Shown one piece after another: positions 1-11,900 of a DNA stretch of 64,000 bases (position 1 is the first letter of the stretch; each line of letters starts with the position of its first letter). The notes under the pieces are model-generated. The model was given only the letters and a program-made list of their open reading frames with translations, made no database searches and had not been told where the DNA came from. The stretch is from Lophius americanus (taxonomy: Eukaryota > Chordata > Actinopteri > Lophiiformes > Lophiidae). The stretch spans positions 124,001 through 188,000 of the forward strand of contig JBBDHG010000424.1 of NCBI GenBank assembly GCA_037951165.1, read 5' to 3'. The position numbers and the translations under genes were made by a program.

Positions 1-736
1 AGTTCTGGAAGTTCAGGTTGCTTCGAAAGTGGCCTTCAGCTCGTCTTCATTGTTGTCCCCTGGTCATTAAACCAGGTATTGGTACTTTTGGCCGTGTGGG
101 CAGGTGCTCCATAAAGTGCTCTAAAAAATCCTCGTGTCCCGCTCTCCGGAACCTGAGACAACTACAGAAGCGTCTTACCTGGGCCAAGGAGAAAAAGAAC
201 TGGTCTGTCGCTCAGGGGTCCAAAGTCCTCTTTTCAGATGAAAGTAAATTTTTCATTTCATTTGGATATCAAGGTCCCCAGAGTCTGGAGGAAGAGTGGA
301 GAGCCACTGAATCCAAGTTGCTTGAAGTCAGTGCTTGTGAAGTTTCCACAGTCGGTGATGATTGGGGGCGCCATGTCATCTTCTGGTGATCAACTGTGTT
401 TTATCAAGTCCAGAGTCAACGCAGCCATCTGCCAGGATATTTCAGAGCGCTTCATGCTTCCTTCTGCTGACAAGCTTTATGGAGATGCTGATTTCCAACA
501 TTTCTGTATAAAAAATCCTCTTTTTACTGCTCTTATGTAATATTCAAACTTTCTGAGATACTGAATTTTGGGTTTTCACAAGTTTTAAGCCATAACCATC
601 AAGATTTAAACAAATAAAAGCTTGAAATATTTCACTTTGTAATTCATCAAAAATATATACGAGTTTCACTTTTTAAATTGAATTACTGGAATGAAATGAA
701 CCTTTCCACGATGTTATTTATTGAGATGCACCTGTA
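1..736 (+). mobile_element. Tc1-like transposon relic, 3' portion
   Basis: Translated fragments in two frames match Tc1 transposase: RLTWAKEKKNWSV, then LFSDESKFFISFGYQG, then after a frameshift near 280 RVWRKSGEPLNPSCLKS, FPQSVMIGGAMSS and FIKSRVNAAICQDI. After ADKLYGDADF (about 500) the catalytic C-terminal part is missing (internal deletion). The element ends in the terminal sequence tattgagatgcacctgta near 736. Inactive; lies in the upstream intron of impg1. Confidence 0.9.
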
Positions 737-1608
737 GACTCATAGGTGGCTAAGAGGACATCCCAGTAGGGCTGGTCCATTTAGCATAGAGAACTATAGG
801 GAGGCTAGCTGCTTCTGGTGGAGTCTTAACTTGACAGCTATCACCGCTCTGACAGCTGAGAACTTTTCTTTTTCCTTCTTGCTGTTCAGCTGCAACCGCC
901 CACAAACTGGACCTCCTGCTTGTTTGATGACTACTTGTCATTCATTATCCACGGGCTGCGTCACGTCCCTCAGACACTCAGTGGACACTTCTTACTCAGT
1001 GGATCAAAGTCATCATCCAGAGTTTAGTTTCCTCTCAGCTGGAGCAGCTTAGTGACTTTCAGGCAGACAATTTGATCTCCGTCAGGCTTCAATGACGGGT
1101 TCAAACGTCCGGAGTAGATGGACTAACCTTTGGTCCTTCCTGTTCTGAATGAGAGACAGGCAGGCAGGGCGAGAGACAGACGCACAGATGACGGTGACAA
1201 ACGATGATGGATGGAGGTGTCTGACCTCAGCAGGTAGACGCTCCACAGCCGAGCCATCAGCAGTGATGAAGTGACTCGTTCAGCGTCGGCTCTCAGGCTG
1301 TCAGTCACAGCGCCGACTACCACCGGGTCATGTGACTCCACGTACTCTGAGTGTTTATGTAAGGCAGCGCTGTATATTAATGTTCCTTATTGCCTCGCAG
1401 TAAATATCACACACTTGCTGTCTGCTGGATGTTTGTACAAACTTGGCGTGACAATTTCATCCTGCTGTTTATCTCACCTGATGTAATCTTATTTATCAAT
1501 GCAGTTATGTTTTATCTGTCACTCTAATCATTCTGTGTATGTTTATCCTCCTCTAACGTGGATTATGATCAAGTGATAAAGCAGCGTATTTATTACTCTA
1601 GCAGTTAG
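737..1608. other. impg1 upstream intron, no recognised feature
   Basis: Ordinary intronic sequence. Short open frames on both strands show no similarity I can recognise and no exon-like splice sites matching the missing impg1 exon. Confidence 0.5.
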
Positions 1609-3480
1609 ACACCCTTCAGCCACAACATTATAACTATTGATGGCTTGGGTCAGGATAATAGTGATAATATGGCCACCATGATTACATGTCAGTAGGTAGG
1701 ATATATTATCTGGTTACCATGGTTACCTGTCAGTAGGTGGTATGTATAATCCTGTTACCATGGTTACAGGTCAATAGGTGAGACATATTAACTGTTTACC
1801 ACGTTAGATGACAGTGGATGGGATATATTAGGCAGCAGGTGAAACTTTTGTCCAGAAATTGATGTTGAAAGCAGAAGAATGTGTCAATTGTGAGGATCTG
1901 AGAGACTTTGAAAGAACCAGATTGTGATGGTTAGATCGGTGGTGTGTAACTCAATCACATAGGGGGCTCAATTCAACAACTGAGTCCACATCGAAGGTCT
2001 CTGTCACCATGTTCAATCTGAAGTATGGTGACAATATTTTTTATTCTTAATTACTCATTTTATAGAATTTTGAACCCACAAAGGGATATAATATAATCAA
2101 ATTACAGATAAAATTCAAAATAGATCAGCATAATTCATTTTGATTTCTCTACCTTTTAAACAGAATTGTTTCCAATGAAAATATTTTTTTCATGGGTGTT
2201 AACAACCGCCAGACAACTATATTCATCAAGTTATGTCTAAATGAGTTATCTCTAATTATTTTTTCAATCAATAATATCACCAAAAGGAACTTTAAATGTG
2301 CCTTGGTAAACGGCAGGACTGATTCAGCCGTTTATGCTTCTGCCATAATAAAACAGTAAAGGTAGACTGTTGCTCTTCGTATCTGTTCCTGCAGCCAGGA
2401 GCAGCTGCACCTCAGAAACTAGTCAGCTGCATGAACAGTCTCCAGGTGCATTTCACATTAAATGTTTTCTTGTTTTTAACACACATGTTAAGGCTGGAGG
2501 GCGTGAATTCACCTCGTCAGATCGATAAAACTTTGTATTGAATAAAAGTGTTTTACTTTTCTATTTTTTCTCACCCCTATCCTCTCCCGGACTCCATAAC
2601 ATCTCTTCTCAGGATGAGCTTAAAGTTTATTAGAGTGACGGGATAAACGCTGATATCTGACAGCAGAGGAGTGGGGAGGAGAGCTTTAGAAATCTCACAC
2701 TCTTAAATGACACAAGGGCTCCTGTTTGTAGTGTGTCTGGTTTTTGTACTGTGTGCCAGCAGGCCAGTTATATAGAAAATAGATATTGTATCGGCCAGAA
2801 GTGACCCGTAGGCCTTAAGTTTGAAATGCCTGGGTTAGATAATGGGATCAGAACTTCTGCAGATCTGGTTGTGGTCAAAGGAAGGACCACCAGGGTCATG
2901 GGAAAACTCCCACTGACATCACGGCATGGTGCATGTGGGGCTGTGAAGCCACAGCTTGGTCAGAGTAACCTCTGACCCCTGTCCACTGCTGAAAGCTCCT
3001 ACAATGGACTCATCAGCATCAGAAATTGACCATGGAGCAATGGAAGGAGGTGGTCTTGTCTGATGGATCGGGTTTCCTTTTACATTATGTGGACCGCCGG
3101 CAGCATGTGTGTCCGTTATCTAGATGAGGGATGGAACCAGTGTCTAGTATGGGAAGAAGATTGTGTGAAACTTTAGAACAAGATGTTGTTGTTGTTATTC
3201 CTTGATGGGAGTGGCCTCTTCCAGCGAGATAATCATCCCTGACTCACTGCAGGAATGTTTGGGGACCAAATCAACCAGTTCAAGGTGCTGAATTGACCTC
3301 CAGGTTCTCTCTATATTTTAGTCTGTTCCGGACCAGCAAGTCTGATCCATGGAGGCTCCACATCACAACATCCTGTAATTAAAGGATCTGCTGCTAAGGT
3401 CTTGGTATCAGATACCACAGCAGGCCCTTCAAAGGTCCAGACCTTCTAAATATTAGGGATTAGGTTATATTCTGATCAGT
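1609..3480 (+). mobile_element. decayed Tc1-like transposon with a nested insertion
   Basis: The left end (acacccttcagccacaacat) and following text (gatatattaggcagcaggtg, ttgtgatggttagatc) match a common fish Tc1-like family. Transposase sequence resumes near 2850 (ggtcaaaggaaggacc, gaccatggagcaatggaagg, ggcctcttccagcgagataat, tccatggaggctccacatca, ccagataccacagca-like) and ends around 3475. About 0.9 kb in between (roughly 1950-2845) does not belong and looks like a later insertion. Many stops; inactive. Confidence 0.82.
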
Positions 3481-4557
3481 TCACGTCCTTCTATCTGGTA
3501 CCATAAATATATCTAATTGATGATCCTTCTTAATAACCTATATTTGTCAGTCTGATGGTTTTAATTTGAACATGAACAGTTTGCAGGTTTCTGTTTTTTG
3601 CTGGTCTGAGTATAAACCAATTTAATGTCGTACAAAGAGCTCATTATCTGCCAGGTTTACGTTGAGGGAGCCAGCAGCATGTGGCTAGTTAGCAGGAGTC
3701 CAGACACACCTGATTAGCTCAGTGCCGCAGTGTGCTCCCGCCATATGTTTGTTGTGATGTAATGAGTTTAGAGTTGACCGCTCCAACCGAGGTTCACCGG
3801 AGAAAAGTCTGATGGATCAGAGCGACAGACTTACTCACAAGTTAAATTGAATGTTTTAAAAGCATAACTGACAGCACACACTTCTCTTAACTTTACTATT
3901 TACTAAAAAGATAAGAACATTCCATTAGAAAAACGTTTTCTTAAACTGCACCAGAGAGTTTGGTCCTCGTCTCCAATGAGTCACGAGGTTACTGGACTTG
4001 TTTTAGTCCAAAGAATCGATGCAGTTTGAAAGATATCCAACTGAATTGGACATGGTTTGCTTTCTCGTGAGGAACGAGGAGCAGCAGATGTGTTGATTTG
4101 TACAGCTCTCAAAATAAAAAGTCAACGGGTGACAGGACAGTCCTTTCTCATAAACCTGGGACTAAAATAGTTATTCTGCTCGTCCAAATGAGTCCAGGAG
4201 AAAACAGGAACCCAGAGAGACAATCGACACCTTTAGGTTGTTGCTGCTTTGGAATCGTCTCGCTGCAGGCTCTGTGGGTTTGACACCACATTAAACCAGT
4301 TCTGATCGTGTGACATATCACCTCCATAACCCTAACCCTCTCAAAGAAACAACAAGTACAAGTCTCCACCCCCACATTCTTTGTGATGCTTTTAAACTTT
4401 AGAATTGATACGAGTTAATCCAGTTTTAGGTCTTTTTGTGAATTGTTTTTAGAATATAGTGCAGAGTAGGGAAAAGCAGTTTTTTGTCAAAACACGGGTA
4501 TTGAAAAGCTGACAGTTTGAAGAGCTTAACTTCTTGCACATATAAAGACACACAGAA
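3481..4557. other. impg1 upstream intron, no recognised feature
   Basis: No exon, transposase or LINE similarity recognised; ordinary mixed sequence. Confidence 0.5.
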
Positions 4558-4651
4558 ATCACCAACGTCTTCACCAACGACTTCACCAACGTCTTCACCA
4601 ACGTCTTCACCAACGACTTCACCAACGTCTTCACCAACGTCTTCACCAATG
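4558..4651. repeat. 12-bp minisatellite (tcttcaccaacg)
   Basis: About eight copies of tcttcaccaacg, alternating with the variant acttcaccaacg, in the upstream intron of impg1. Confidence 0.95.
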
Positions 4652-5011
4652 ACACATTCGATTCAGCCAAAGATACGTGTCCAGTAACACACTGAAGGAT
4701 GACAGCTTTGGTGACTATGTTGGACACTCTGGACCAAAGGTCATCACCTCATGATCATTTTCCAGAGCGATGCTACCTGCTCTGTCTGGGAGGAAGGGAA
4801 GAAGGGAAGGATCTGACCCCTGACCTTTGGTCAAGCTGAACTATCAAGAATGACAATTTGTTGAATCGATGAATAAATGTAATAATCAGGATCGTCCTTT
4901 TGACCATATCAGATCATTTATTTTATGTCTTTTGGTGGTGACCCAGACGTAAGACGTTTGGGATTGTTCCACTTTGTTGGAGATTTGCACTCTGTTGAGT
5001 GACAAGTTCAA

Positions 5012-5507
5012 TTATCTGTGCTCTCCAGCACATAATCGAACCAACGAAGACTTTCCTGAAAAGCTGTGTTTTAAGAAGTGTTTTAAAGGATGATACTGAT
5101 TCTGCAGCCTCAGCCCCTCAGGCAGTGAGTTCCAGAGCTGAGGGGTCCTGACCCAAACAGACCGGTCCCCATTTAATCCTGAGACAGGAGCCAGCAGAGC
5201 TATATCTGAAGATCTGAGACTACGCCCAGGCTCCTGTGGGCGGAGCAGCTCAGTGATGTAGCCGGGAGCAAATCTATGAAGAGCCTTAAATTGAAACCTT
5301 TGGGGAGAGGGGTCCAAAAAGTTTCTATAAGATAGAGACAGACTTGTGGGGAACAAAGAGAGTTATTTCTGACTGGTTTTCATTAAGTTTGAGAAGGTTG
5401 TGTGACATCCAGCACTTTATCGCTGACAGACTGGAAGACTGAAACCCTGATCCCACTGCTAACCTGACTTTAGTAGGACATAGATCAGTGTCCCATCGGC
5501 GTAGCAA
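5012..5507 (-). mobile_element. L2/Rex1-type LINE fragment, reverse transcriptase C-terminus
   Basis: The - strand reads CLSAIK-type text (SLSAIKCWMSHNLLKLNENQ) and then, after a deletion, FKALHRFAPGYITELLRPQE, RSLRSSDIALLAPVSG and TPQLWNSLPEGLR. This is the typical C-terminal region of fish non-LTR retrotransposons of the L2/Rex1 type. Broken into two frames; inactive. Confidence 0.88.
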
Positions 5508-5663
5508 CGATTCAGGCTTTTGTATTTGCTAATAATATCAGTATGGATGATCTGCATTGTACTTTTAGCTGTTCGGATCTCTGAAACCCGTAGATCAGAG
5601 AACAACCGGGAAACAGTCCCCCATCTATTAAAGGTTAGAGAAGAACAGATTGTTAATTCTAAG

Positions 5664-5705
5664 ATGTGTGTGTGTGTGTGTGTGTGTATGTGTGTATGTG
5701 TATGC

Positions 5706-5756
<51 letters not shown>

Positions 5757-5782
5757 CTTGTATGTGTGTGTGTGTGTGTCAG
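5664..5782 (+). repeat. (TG)n microsatellite forming the impg1 acceptor
   Basis: Imperfect TG run of about 115 bp with TATG interruptions, ending directly in tgtgtgtcag, the acceptor of the 5783 exon. There is almost no classical pyrimidine tract between repeat and AG. Confidence 0.97.
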
Positions 5783-5949
5783 TTTGTCAGGAGGCTGTGT
5801 GGGAGGCGTTCAGGATCTTCTTGGACAGGATCCCTGGGACGTCTGAGTACCAGAGATGGGTCCACATGTGTCAACATGAGTCGCTCTGCATCTCCGACAT
5901 CGCAAAGAACTTCAGCGCCTCGGAAGAACACGTGAGCCTGATCCACAGG
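5783..5949 (+). CDS. impg1: impg1 exon: conserved N-terminal region
   Basis: After the acceptor tgtgtgtcag the frame reads (V)[19 protein letters not shown] and later SDIAKNFSASEEHV, closely matching mammalian IMPG1 ([20 protein letters not shown]). It enters in phase 1 and leaves at AGG|GTAAGA in phase 0. The acceptor is formed by a long TG microsatellite instead of an ordinary pyrimidine tract. The partner exon upstream, which should encode the segment ending near YYRLR, was not found in the window. Confidence 0.92.
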
Positions 5950-8900
5950 GTAAGAAGATCCTCAACACAAAGGTCTCCATGTCCCATTTAGTTTAATGTC
6001 ATCTCATAGCTGTAACCTCAAGCATCAGTCGGGGTTTTAGAGTAGGAGACACTTATTCATCTTCTTCTCACCTTTGATCTGATGGAGAGTGAAGTCTTCA
6101 CCAAACATCCCTGGAGCTTCACATTAACGTAGAGTTCTCCTGAACACCTGCAGGAGACCTGATGTAGATTTACTTTATTACGTCACAGCAAACAGACAGA
6201 TCACAGATATGACAACGTACAATATTTTTATAATGATGCCAGAAAACTTGCCTCAAATAGAAGGAACTGAATGATTTTAACTGAAGGCTTATTTTTTTCA
6301 AGAAGAATAAAACAAAAATCATCGAAGCACTGGAAAAATAAGTATAAAATACTGGATAGTGTAGATTTACCTTGTATCAAGTAAAAACAATCTGCCATTA
6401 GAAAAAACTCATTGTTGGGTTTTTTTAACTCCTTTTATTATCTAAAAAACAAATAATAATAATAATAATTAAATAATATATTTAATTTATAACGCTCTTT
6501 ACATTTGGATAAAATCTCAAAGTGCTACAAAGTAAAAGCAGATAAAAGAAAAAAATCAATAAAAAATAAAATAACTTTATAGAAACCTGACCAAAAAGCA
6601 GCAATGTCAATTAAAGTTATAGGCTCTGCTAAAAAGGAAAGATTTAAGTCCTTTTTTAAATGTCAGTCGTCTGTGGAGTGGGAACAAAGTGAACATTTGC
6701 TTGGCAACATTTCTGTAAATAAGATATTAATACAAAGGAATTCCTGAAAAGAGCGTGTTAATCTAATTTTGATCTTTATTTAACTATTATGAAATGTTGT
6801 GTCTCAGAATTAGTCAGTTTGGCTGAAAATGTTAGAACATCGTCACGACCTCACAGTCACAACTTCAGACTCCGCCTTTAATGTCTGTCAGCTGCTGGAT
6901 CTTCCTCTGAGTTCTCAGGGATTAGAAGCATGCAGAAGTAGAAAATAGAAATCCCGCTGTGAGATGGACTGACTTCAAAGTTGGCACGGCGTATATTCAC
7001 AAAACATAGTTAGGTGGATCATTTTCACCACTTCAGAGGTCAGTGCTTAAACACAGGCAGTGAGCTGAGGTGGGTGTGAGAGGTCAGAGGAGGAGAAGAG
7101 AATGTGTGGATCCGTGACGTAGACGGTCTGCAGCAGCAGAAGATTGAAAATCTTCAGATGAATCTGCTGCCACATTCATCTGGTCGGGTCAGAATATGGA
7201 AAACGTTCATCTGTGGATCCATCTTGCCTCGTGTCAACTCCTCAGGCTGCAGCGGCTTCAATCTCACTCCTATAGGAACAAACTCAGGCTGCTCTCAGCA
7301 GCACGATTATGAGCTCATTCATCTCTGCAGTCACCACATCTCAGTCCCACACCGCGCCTTTATGCAGCAGCCGCTGCCTGAACTCCAGCTGATTGTTGAA
7401 TTTATGGCACCAAGAAATCACACTGCTCCGGAGTTAAGAGGTACGAGCGGTAGAAATAATAATGTGGACTAAATCAAATCGTCCTACATATTCCTGCTGA
7501 ACGCTTTAATGTCAGACATGAAATTAAAGAAAGCTGTGTGACGGCGGGAAACTACAATGCCTCTCAGCAGATTTCTGCATTTTGGGTGAACTAATCCTTT
7601 AAAAAAAGGAAAGTTTTCTTTTCCCATTAACACTGAAAGTTATTTTCAAAACCACACAGTGGAGGTTTAATGGGTTTTATGACCTGAAGGTTTGTTCAAA
7701 TCCCTCAAGGCTCCTGAAGAGGCTGCAGCATACAACACATTTTTAAACCGCGGCCGACAACAGGTAAGCCGAAGGTAATTGTATTTAACTAAACGGAGTC
7801 CTTGGCGTAGAGAAGAAAAATACAGTCACCGGCGTGGAACAGCAGGAGTCACCGACGAATGACATCATCACAAACAAAAGGTGACCTGCTGTGTCTGACA
7901 TTTTTGTTTGTTTGCAGAGGATGAACCGGAGGAGAGATGGGGGGCCTCCAACACGGTAGGTGTGACACAGACAAGATACACAGAGCTGTGACAAAGTATT
8001 CACACTCCTCCACCTCATTTCTTCATGATCCCCTTGTAGCAGCAACAGCTGGAACCAAACCCTGCTGATAGCTGGAGATCAGTCTCTGACAATCTGCAAC
8101 TTATTTACATAAATCTGATAAAACATTCAATTAATATTTTCAATCAAACTATTGAGAGCATGGAGACGTCATTTCTTTTAAATCCTGTTTTCTATTTTTG
8201 ACCCACCCCCTTCAGGCTCACCATTCAGTAACTTTTTATTTCTGTCCAGAGTGTTCGCACTAATGGTAGCATGACTCTGGAGATGTGGGGACGATAATGA
8301 ATCGGACCACTTGTGTCGACGCAGAGCAGCTCGGAGAAACGATCAGACTCATTACTCCACACTGCCGGGCTCCTTACGCTGTAATCACTCCGATAAAAAA
8401 AAGTATATGGAGCCTTTTTAATAAGTGCTCCCTGTATTAAAGAGTTCCATTTGGCTTTTATAGTCTGGATCTGTAAAAGCCAATGCTGAGTCACCCTCGG
8501 CCACTAAAGGACATTCAAGCTGTTAAACATCAAAGACAAGCCTGATCATAGGGCAAACAGAAGGGAGGACCCAAACGCAGACATCGGAGGAGCGGCCGAA
8601 GCACCTCAGTGAATTTATTGACACAACAGGAGGCTTCCAGAGGAGAGAGGCAGGCAAAGGTCAAAGTCAGAAAAAGACATCTATAAACAGACAGACCGGT
8701 CCGATCAAAAACGGGTCCGACCAGGGAGCAGGCCAACCGGTCTGATCCGAGGGCAGGCGAAAAGTCGGACTTGCTTTCAAACTAATGATGTGTTTATTTT
8801 GTTATTTGTTGTGCAGACGGGTGGAGACTCCTCCGCGCACACAGACGGTCACTGAGACCACAGGTACACAAACATTTATACGGATCAACGCTGATTTCTG

Positions 8901-11900
8901 TATTCGTATTATAATAGTTATGGAATTCTCATTACTTTCTGCTATAGAGAGAAGATATGTTTGAACCATCTTCCTGCTGAACCATGAAATGTATATTGAT
9001 CTTAGTCCATTCAGTGTTTTATGAGTGTAGTATAAACACTCACTCACCGTTAATTGAGCCGTTATTACATAACATGTCACTACATCTGTCATTTTCCTCA
9101 CATCTTTTTCCTCCTACTCGTTCACTCAGATGTAACTGTAGCTTCAGAGGTCCAGACCAACGACTCATCAGAGGCCCCATCCATCGTCACCGACGACTCA
9201 TCAGAGGCCCCACCCACCGTCACCGACGACAGATCAGAGGCCCAACCCAGCGTCACCGACGACACATCAGAGGCCCAACCCAGCGTCACCGACGACACAT
9301 CAGAGGCCCCACCCACCGTCACCGACGACACATCAGAGGCCCCACCCACCGTCACCGCCAGCACATCAGGGGCTAGGCCCACCATCCTCGACGACACATC
9401 AGCGGCCCCGCCCACCATCACCGCCCCCATTAAACCCAGCACAGTGAGCGCCTCTTCAAGCGCCAACGTCGGCCACAGCCCGCCGGCTGAGGAGGTACTG
9501 ACAAGATTTACTTTAAGTCAGACAACTCACGATTCTCACAGCAGTGGAGCGCAGTTAGAGTTTGGTATTCAGGCTCCGCCTTCATTATTCTCTGAAGAGA
9601 TTGTTTAAATAGAGAATTTTTGGAAAGCTTGTTTTATTAGGATCCCCATAAGCTGCTAATGTAACGGCCCCTAGTCTTTCTTGACACATCACCAAGTGTC
9701 CTTAATGATAAAATGATAAAAGGTCGTTGCATATTTCTGCCACTGGAGGAGCTTTATCTCTAAAAGTTTCTGCGCCATCATTTCTAAACAGTCTGATATT
9801 AATATGAATCTTTCGTAAATCAAATTTCACTGTAACGGCTCATATTTTACTCATTACGGGGAACTTTTTGGACGTACCTTCCTAACCATGTTTGAGGCTA
9901 CGTTCTGAAAGTTCCCCCTAGTGAGTAAAACATGAACCGTTACAGTGAAACTTGATATTTAAAAAAAGGATTTAGTCCACATGTACCTCACATGAAAGCG
10001 TCTCAAGGAGATGTCACTTGTGTTTGGGAGGCTTTTTTTATTTTCAGAAAACTGTTATTTGACCATAACGTCCCAACCATATGTTAGATTATGTTCAAAG
10101 TGTCTCATGTGAATCCACACAAGGAGATCTATCCCACACTTCTCGGACAACTGAAGGAAAGACTTCAATCACGCATCAGAACTTGCGAGGGATTCCCAGT
10201 CTCCTCTGCCTCCTGCCTCGACACAATGATATCCTAACTGTTCATGACTTTTGCTATTTGAGAGTTTGAATTGTTCCATGTTTCCATGGTTACAATTTGA
10301 ATTAGATTTTAATCAGTTTTAATGCAAAAGGTCATGTAAACATCTTCCATGTACCAGAGAGAAGCATTTGATATTTAGGAATGATGTCTACCCGACATTC
10401 TTTCTTCAGTGAATGCAGCCGTTGTCTTTTTACTAAAATGGTCCAAAATAAGTCACCGCTTTTCCTTCTTCCTCTGTTACCTTCTTAAACTCTCATCTTT
10501 TGCTCCTTCCTCCAACTCCCTCTCTTTTTCCCCAACACTGGTTTTATTCCTTGGTTGGCTCATTAATTCTTCTAATATCCTCCGTGGGACATTTGGTGCT
10601 TAAACACAAAATAAATCAAGAATTGTCATCAGCTCCGAATCTCAAAGTCATAAAACTGACACCTGCAGTCGGTCCAGTCTTCACCTTCACGTCACAACAA
10701 CAGGCAGAATCTGGTTTCCCCTGCCTCCGTACCTGACAGCAGGAGCAGACCAGACTCTTACCTCCAACCTGACCTGTGTTTGTTTGTTCTTGGAGGACTC
10801 GGAGCTTCCAAACCTGGTCCCAGAGAGTCCGGTGGAGCAGACTGTGGAGTTCAGTGTCGACCTGGTGGACCCGGGTTACAGAGAGCTGCTGGATGATCCA
10901 GACTCCCTTCAGTACATTGACCTGGCTCACCACCTGCAGGACCAGGTGGGCTTTTCTTTTTACTTCTATCCTTCCATTAGTATCGAGGTTTTGAGGACAA
11001 ACTCATATTTAAATGCAACTGTTAAATATTACTTTAAGGATCAACGTTAGAAAATTTAGACATTCTCTGATGTCACAAATCCAAACGATGGATGGATGGA
11101 GGCAAAAACACAATATTCAAATCTTATACAGGATAATGAACTACCAGTCTGATTGTTGACTGATGAATAAACAAACAACAATGATGTGGAAAACAACAGC
11201 AGGTTAAATGTTTACTTTTAGCCGTTAATGCATCTGCTCAGGACGCTTTTGTTATGTGACCTTCACTGTTTGAGTCATGTGACCTGTAGTCATAGTTTAG
11301 TTCGGTTTGTGAAAAAATAATCAAGGTTTCCGTTATAATAGGTGTAAAAACAAACTTCCAGGATGGAGGTGAGAGAAGTTCTGCTGGATGGTTCAGAGAC
11401 GGCGGTTCTGAGCAGAAGACAGGAGGCAGAGATGAAGATGTTCAGATGTTCTCTGGGAGTGAGAGGAAGGACAGGATTAGAAAGGAGACATCAGAGGGAC
11501 AGTCCAGGTTAGAGGTCCTGGAGACAAAGTCAGAGAGGACAGACTGAGATGGTTCTGACCCGTGAAGAGGAGGGATAGTGGATCTACTGGTAGAAGGATG
11601 CTGGAGATGGAGCTGCAGGCAGGAGAAGAAGAGGAGCAAAGAGGAGGTTTCTGGATGTGGTGAGAGAGGACATGCAGTTGGTTGGTGTGGCAGTAAAGAT
11701 ACAGAGGAAGATGGACACAGATGTTCCGCTCTGGAGAACCCTGAAGGGAACATCCAGAAGAAGAAGAGCTTGAAGAGCTCAATTCTGGAGCTTATATTCT
11801 GGTCTGTTGTCCATCACCAGCTGCTATTATCTGTCCTAACCGTAAAGAGGTTTACATAGTCGTAAGATCAGGACCAAAGAATGGGAGATGATTACCCACA

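Noticed and set aside
5520..5991. Cys/Val-repeat open frames leading into the impg1 exon
   Set aside because: Translation of the (TG)n tract. Coding begins only after the acceptor at 5782.
8984..9376. Arg/His-rich repeat open frame
   Set aside because: Alternative frame of the SEAPPTVTDDT coding repeat; does not join neighbouring exons.
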